Origin: Diplosphaera chodatii
Lineage: Eukaryota; Chlorophyta; Trebouxiophyceae; Prasiolales; Stichococcaceae
Direction of reading: 5' to 3'
Length of the DNA stretch: 64,000 nucleotides
NCBI GenBank assembly: GCA_032358165.1
Contig: JAALGY010000004.1
Coordinates: forward strand, 558,001 to 622,000
Shown piece by piece: positions 59,860 through 64,000 of the stretch (position 1 is the first letter of the stretch; each line of letters opens with the position of its first letter). The notes beneath the pieces were generated by a model that made no database searches, had not been told where the DNA came from, and was given only the letters and a program-made list of their open reading frames with translations. The position numbers were made by a program, and so were the translations under genes.

Positions 59860-61747
59860 ATGCGCAGGTAAGTCATGTCGCGCTAGTGAACTCGACGTGG
59901 GAATTCACACATGGGCATACTAGCTGCGGCTTGTCCACTATGACGCACAGTGCCGAGCGCGAGTTTTGTGGCGGCCTCACTCTGTTTACCAGCATAATAA
60001 ATTATCCCAGCATCGTTTCAGATCAGCCACATGCACATCGCGCCCTGACCGCATTCACCTTCTTTGCATTGTGCGAAGCTCGTCTCATGAAGAAGGGCTT
60101 CTGTTGCTAACTTCGTGCAGGATGCTGGACCACCGCATGTCAATGCACGCTCTGGCTGACTTCTTTGAGGCGGCAAGTCGTCCGGGCAGCATCAAGGCAA
60201 TCGTCTCCGCATGGTTCAGCGTCATGCTTGTGGCGGTGGGCGTCGGCATGTGGCGCGGCACCGAAAGCTACTGCTCCACCGGGTGCCGCATCACTGTGCT
60301 TTTACATGCCTGATGATTCTGAACTACTATCATATGCTGTTGGACACAATGCAGGCGCTTTCGTGACATTACAGTGGCAGTGTATGCTGCACCTGGTCAC
60401 GCCACAACCTGACATGGGGATCGAACAAGGCTTGCTGACATGGCGAAACCACCAACCTCAGGCTATACTCAGAAACCTTCAAGACAGCAGCGCTGCACAA
60501 ATGGACGCCCTGCACCGCTTCTCTACTGGGCGCAGGTGGTTGAGACACCAACACAGCTTTGTCTGCATATTGGGTATGCGCGCTGATGTTGTTATTCATC
60601 CAGTACCTCCTCAAGTCCAGGTCAAGATGCTTGACATGGTGCAAAGATATAACCTGGGTCCCTTTGTACACGTGCAGTGATACCCTGCCTCATTTTCGTG
60701 CTGTTGACGGGGTTCTGGAAGATCAGCATGGATGAGGAATGGAAAGCCGAGGACCACTGGGTGCTCATCAAGGGCATGGCCGACAAGGACAGGCTGGGTG
60801 CCTATTGCATAGCTGCGGCTGTCAACAGCTACTATCGGCTCACCTGGTACTGGGGAGTCAACGTCCTCTCGTGGAGGATGCTGAGCAGCTTCCAGTTTGT
60901 TGGTACGTCGGGCAGTTCACCGTTGCAGAGTACCAAACGCACTGGCCTTGCTACATGTACCCCAGCAAGCGCAAGACACCAAGCATAGCCTGACATGTGT
61001 GTGCAGCATTCACGACACTCACAGAAGGTACTTGCATGCCAATGCAGATGTGCTGGCAACCCTGATGCCTTGGCATCTGCTGTTCCGCTACCTGCAGCTG
61101 GCCGACATGACGCATGTCAAGAGCAAGTTCCCCATGCTTATGGTGGCTTCCTGTGGGCTGATGATGTCAGACATCGTGAAAACAACGTGCGTGGCTGTAG
61201 CATGTGCCTTAACCTTGCACGAGCGTCATGCGCATGTGCTGTTTGCAACCCCTACGAAGAAGACGCTAGGTAGCGCACAGTTTCACACACAGCTTGCACA
61301 TTTGCCCTATGCAGGGCAATCGGCAACCTACCATGGCGCTCCAGCCTCATTTCACCGCATCTGCCCACTGTCGGCTGGGGTTATGCGCTGTCCATACTCA
61401 TGGAGTACCTCCTGATTGCTGCAGTCGTGGTTGTGTACCAGCGTCGGGCAGCAAGAGCGGATGAGGAAACTGCTATGTACAGGACACCGCTCAGGACCCC
61501 ATTGATCGCATGTGAGGCCTGCTCTATCTTAAAGCTGACCTTGGCAGTCCTTGCAGGCATAAGCTTACAGTTGTTGGATTGACAGCGTGCACACCGCTGG
61601 CCTGAGCCCGTTTCTGTGGTGTTGCTGTTGCAGAGTGAATCAGTGAAGTCAGTGGCGCCATCCCCATCTCTACCCCTTGGCGGCATGCTGAAGGCTATGT
61701 GGCGCATTATTAGGTCTGTTACTGGTGAAGCCATCATGCAACAATGA
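59860..61747 (+). CDS. polytopic membrane protein, unknown family (paralogue 2)
   Basis: Relative of the gene at 6915-8432, function unknown. The ATG at 59860 (ATGCGCAG, then a strong GTAAGT donor) joins in frame to the exon at 60121, giving MRRMLDHRMSMHALADFF; the ATG at 60122 is an alternative start. Exon 2 has the hydrophobic span AIVSAWFSVMLVAVGVGM and the ending ESYCST. The exon ending at about 60900 reads IPCLIFVLLTGFWKI, then a charged loop (DEEWKAEDHWVLIKGMADKD), then AYCIAAAVNSYYRLTWYWGV and LSSFQFV at a GTACGT phase-1 donor. The next exon (about 61048-61189) has VLATLMPWHLLFRYLQLADM and LMVASCGLMMSDIVKTT at a phase-2 donor. The next (about 61336 on) has LPTVGWGYALSILMEYLLIA then AVVVVYQRR. 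I prefer a strong GTGAGG donor at about 61512 joined in frame to KSVAPSPSLPLGGMLKAMWR and the stop at 61745-61747; without that splice the frame would end at 61582. Two introns match paralogue 1 in position and phase. Confidence 0.68.
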
Positions 61748-62302
61748 TGCAACCATTACATGCTGCGCTTATGCAAAACACGAAGGCCGTTGCTGACAGC
61801 ATCTGCCAGCTGATAGACAGCTGCAGAAAGCACCTGCCATGCTGTCTATTCGTTGCCACGAACCCCTGTAACGATGGTCTGACTGGCTGCGATCAAGCAT
61901 GAAGTGACTCAACCGCGACCGCATGCACAGTTGAAGCAACACACGCACCACATCTGCATTTGCAGGTACCGCAACTACGCCTGTTTGTCCAAACCATCCT
62001 AAGCCTACGTGCCACATATAAGACACTGACCCTGCGCTCAGCATAGATCTGCACTGCACCTGCCTGTATCCACTAGCCAGCACCTTGACCTTTCGCCTGT
62101 GAGTTGCGCGCCGCGAAGCAGAGCAGCCGCCCCTGGGCAGTCCAGTCCCACTGGGGGGCTTGTTGAGCTCAGGGGCTTGCCGCTGGCCATGTTGTAAGCG
62201 GCAACATACTACCCTGTGCTAGCACCTTGGATGCCAGATGGTGTTGCTGCAGTCAATCACCCTGTGCTGGACTGGCGCGTCTTCAAGACGCTGCTGCCTC
62301 AC
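61748..62302. other. convergent spacer, possible last exon of coiled-coil gene 2
   Basis: It follows membrane paralogue 2 (+) and precedes, in genomic order, the last coiled-coil exon I can define. A minus frame at about 62197-62043 (MASGKPLSSTSPPVGLD) may be a terminal exon of the coiled-coil gene, but the splice is not proven. Confidence 0.35.
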
Positions 62303-64000
62303 CTAGCTCCCGCTCTGCGTGCTGCTCGGCAGACTTGACAGCCTCCTCGACCTGAGCTCATGCAACAGCGCACCTGCCATATGCAGCTCACATGCTTGGA
62401 GTACAACATGCACACAGAAGAACCTTCACAACGCCGCAGCATGTGGCCTGCCTGCTTCTCAGCTCGCTCGCCGTGCAGCTTGGCCTTTGCCCACGCCTCA
62501 TCGGTCTTGGCCTGCGTGTTGCCAGAAACGCACTTATGCAGATGGCATCATGGCAGCACCGGTCCAGGCGGTTCACCAGGCAGGCTGGCAGCCAGGCCAG
62601 CCGGCGGGCCCACCCTCACCGCGGCATCGTCCGCCTCCGCCTTGGCGCGCTTCCAGCGCTCCACCAGCTGGTTCGCGGCCGCCTGCGCCGCCTCCTCCTC
62701 CCGCCGCAGCCGCTCCTGCTCCGCCTGCGCACGCACACACCAGCTCAGGCATGCTGCGTGTGCATTGCCAGCCGCTCCGTCTCGACATACAGACAACAGC
62801 CAACGGTCAACGATGTGGATGGCATCGTCTGTTGCAGTCCTGCTTCTGCAGCAACGCATGCAGCTCTCCTCACCACACATGCCCGCACATCTGACAACTT
62901 CAGATGTGCAGCCATGACATTGTTGCAAGGAGGGCCCGGCATGCTGGCAGGAAGGCGGAAAGAGGGGCAAGCAGGCGCAGGTCACCTGCAGCGTGGCGAC
63001 CTTGTCGTGCTCGCGGGCCAGCTCCTGCTTGCGGCGCAGCACCTCCGCCCGCTGCTGCTCCAGCCGGCGCTTGATCTGCGGGCAGGACACGCGCAAGTCC
63101 TCGGTGGTTGCGTATGAGCCTCCTGGTCCCTGGGCCTACACCCCGACCAGGTGCAGGGGCTGCTGTATGCACTGAATGGGTGCCAGCCTGCAGCGCCTTC
63201 CGCATGGTTGTGGTCAGGTCTCAGCGCCCGCTCTACCATATGTGCACGCTGCCAATTGTGCACGGGCGCTGTGATCATGCTGACACTGCCGCTGAGCCTG
63301 ATATATATGGTAGTGGCACAACTGACGGGAGGAAGATCACCTCCTGCAGGGCCTGGCGGTCGGCTTCGGCCTCCGCCTTGAGGCGCTCCGCCTCCGCCAC
63401 TGTCTGGTTGGTCTCGTTGGTCGCCGCCTGCATGGCATCGCACTGAGGGTTCAGACTTCTGTCACACATGTTCGACAATTTGTCATCAACATGCGCGCAG
63501 CTTTGCTGCGCCACCGCGCCAGGAAAAGTCACTGCCAGCGCCTGCAGGCCGGTGCGGTTGCTGGCGGATGACGTCAGCACATCCTGTGGCGCTCTGGTCG
63601 AATGCAGGCTTGCCTGCAGACGGTCGCGCGCGGCAGCCAGGGCGGCGCGTGTCTTCTCCCGGTCGCCCTGCAGCTCTTCCACTTCCTTGAGGCGCGCCTT
63701 GACCGCCTCCGACTGCGTCCATCAACAGCGTTTGAATTGTGAAATGCTCTGCGAACTGGGTCACATACATGTCAGGTCCGGGGTGCGCGCCACCCTGATC
63801 TCCAAGCTTGGCATCACGACGCGAATTGGCTGCTCTGCATGCCACTGCAGCACCTCTGTGGATGTTATGTTGGTCTGCAAAACAGCAGTTGACGTGCGTC
63901 CGGGGCAGCCCCGACAGTGCATGTGCATAGCAGCCGATTGCTGATATACATGTGGCGTCACAGGCAGGGCACCTTCTCGCGCACGGTGCTCATCTCGGCG
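62303..64000 (-). CDS. coiled-coil protein of unknown function (coiled-coil 2), 5' end beyond window
   Basis: Partial gene whose start lies beyond the right edge. Exons in reading order: AEMSTVREK (64000 to about 63973); SEAVKARLKEVEELQGDREK then TRAALAAARDRLQ (about 63713-63614); AATNETNQTVAEAERLKAEA then EADRQALQE (about 63430-63340); IKRRLEQQRAEVLRRKQELA then REHDKVATLQ (about 63078-62987); AEQERLRREEEAAQAAANQL then VERWKRAKAEADDAAV (about 62727-62620); AKTDEAWAKAKLHGERAEKQ (about 62514-62446); VEEAVKSAEQHAEREL (about 62352-62303). All are charged Ala/Glu/Arg helices and the boundaries are phase 0 until the last. The exon ending at 63614 is followed by GCAAGC, another apparent GC donor. 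The style matches coiled-coil gene 1 about 6 kb away in opposite orientation, but I cannot show homology by eye. The C-terminus is not found. Confidence 0.65.

Overview
This window is nuclear DNA from a eukaryote, most likely a green alga (Chlorophyta, possibly a trebouxiophyte). Genes are split into many short exons separated by introns of roughly 80-700 bp with GT donors and mostly TGCAG acceptors. Exons are GC- and CpG-rich, while introns and spacers are full of TGCA/CATG words. The gene set is also plant/algal: a plant-type plastid IspG/HDS, a KCS-type elongase, a ROF1-like three-domain FKBP and a DnaJ-zinc-finger protein. No rRNA, tRNA, CRISPR array, operon or intact mobile element was recognised. 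Exon boundaries were read by eye from splice consensus plus frame and family conservation. Gene spans therefore include introns, and first and last exons are the least certain parts.

Layout, left to right: an unidentified gene (-, runs off the left edge); an 11-AT-hook protein (+); a polytopic membrane protein of unknown family (+); a GH5 beta-mannanase with EGF-like and PAN-like modules (-); N-terminal glutamine amidohydrolase NTAQ1 (-); 3-ketoacyl-CoA synthase (+); an Mpv17/PMP22 protein (+); a PAQR/HlyIII-like heptahelical protein (-); a glutathione S-transferase (+); a membrane-anchored DnaJ-type zinc-finger protein (+); a multi-FKBP plus TPR immunophilin (-); an AP180/CALM-type ANTH clathrin assembly protein (+); a MAPEG protein (-); plastid IspG/HDS of the MEP pathway (+); a long coiled-coil protein (+); methionine aminopeptidase 2 (-); a paralogue of the first unknown membrane protein (+); and a second coiled-coil protein (-, runs off the right edge).

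The genes form no pathway cluster. Functions are scattered over lipid elongation, isoprenoid synthesis, protein N-terminus processing (NTAQ1, MetAP2), folding, endocytosis, glutathione chemistry and cell-wall polysaccharide. Several neighbours are divergent with 350-440 bp between start codons (PAQR/GST, FKBP/ANTH, MAPEG/HDS, MetAP2/membrane protein 2), which suggests compact shared promoters.

The most notable points are: two unknown membrane-protein paralogues about 52 kb apart with matching splice positions and phases; the AT-hook exon array; the mannanase domain fusion; single-base frame breaks in HDS and PAQR that look like assembly errors; several apparent GC-AG introns; and two coiled-coil genes whose introns are nearly all phase 0.
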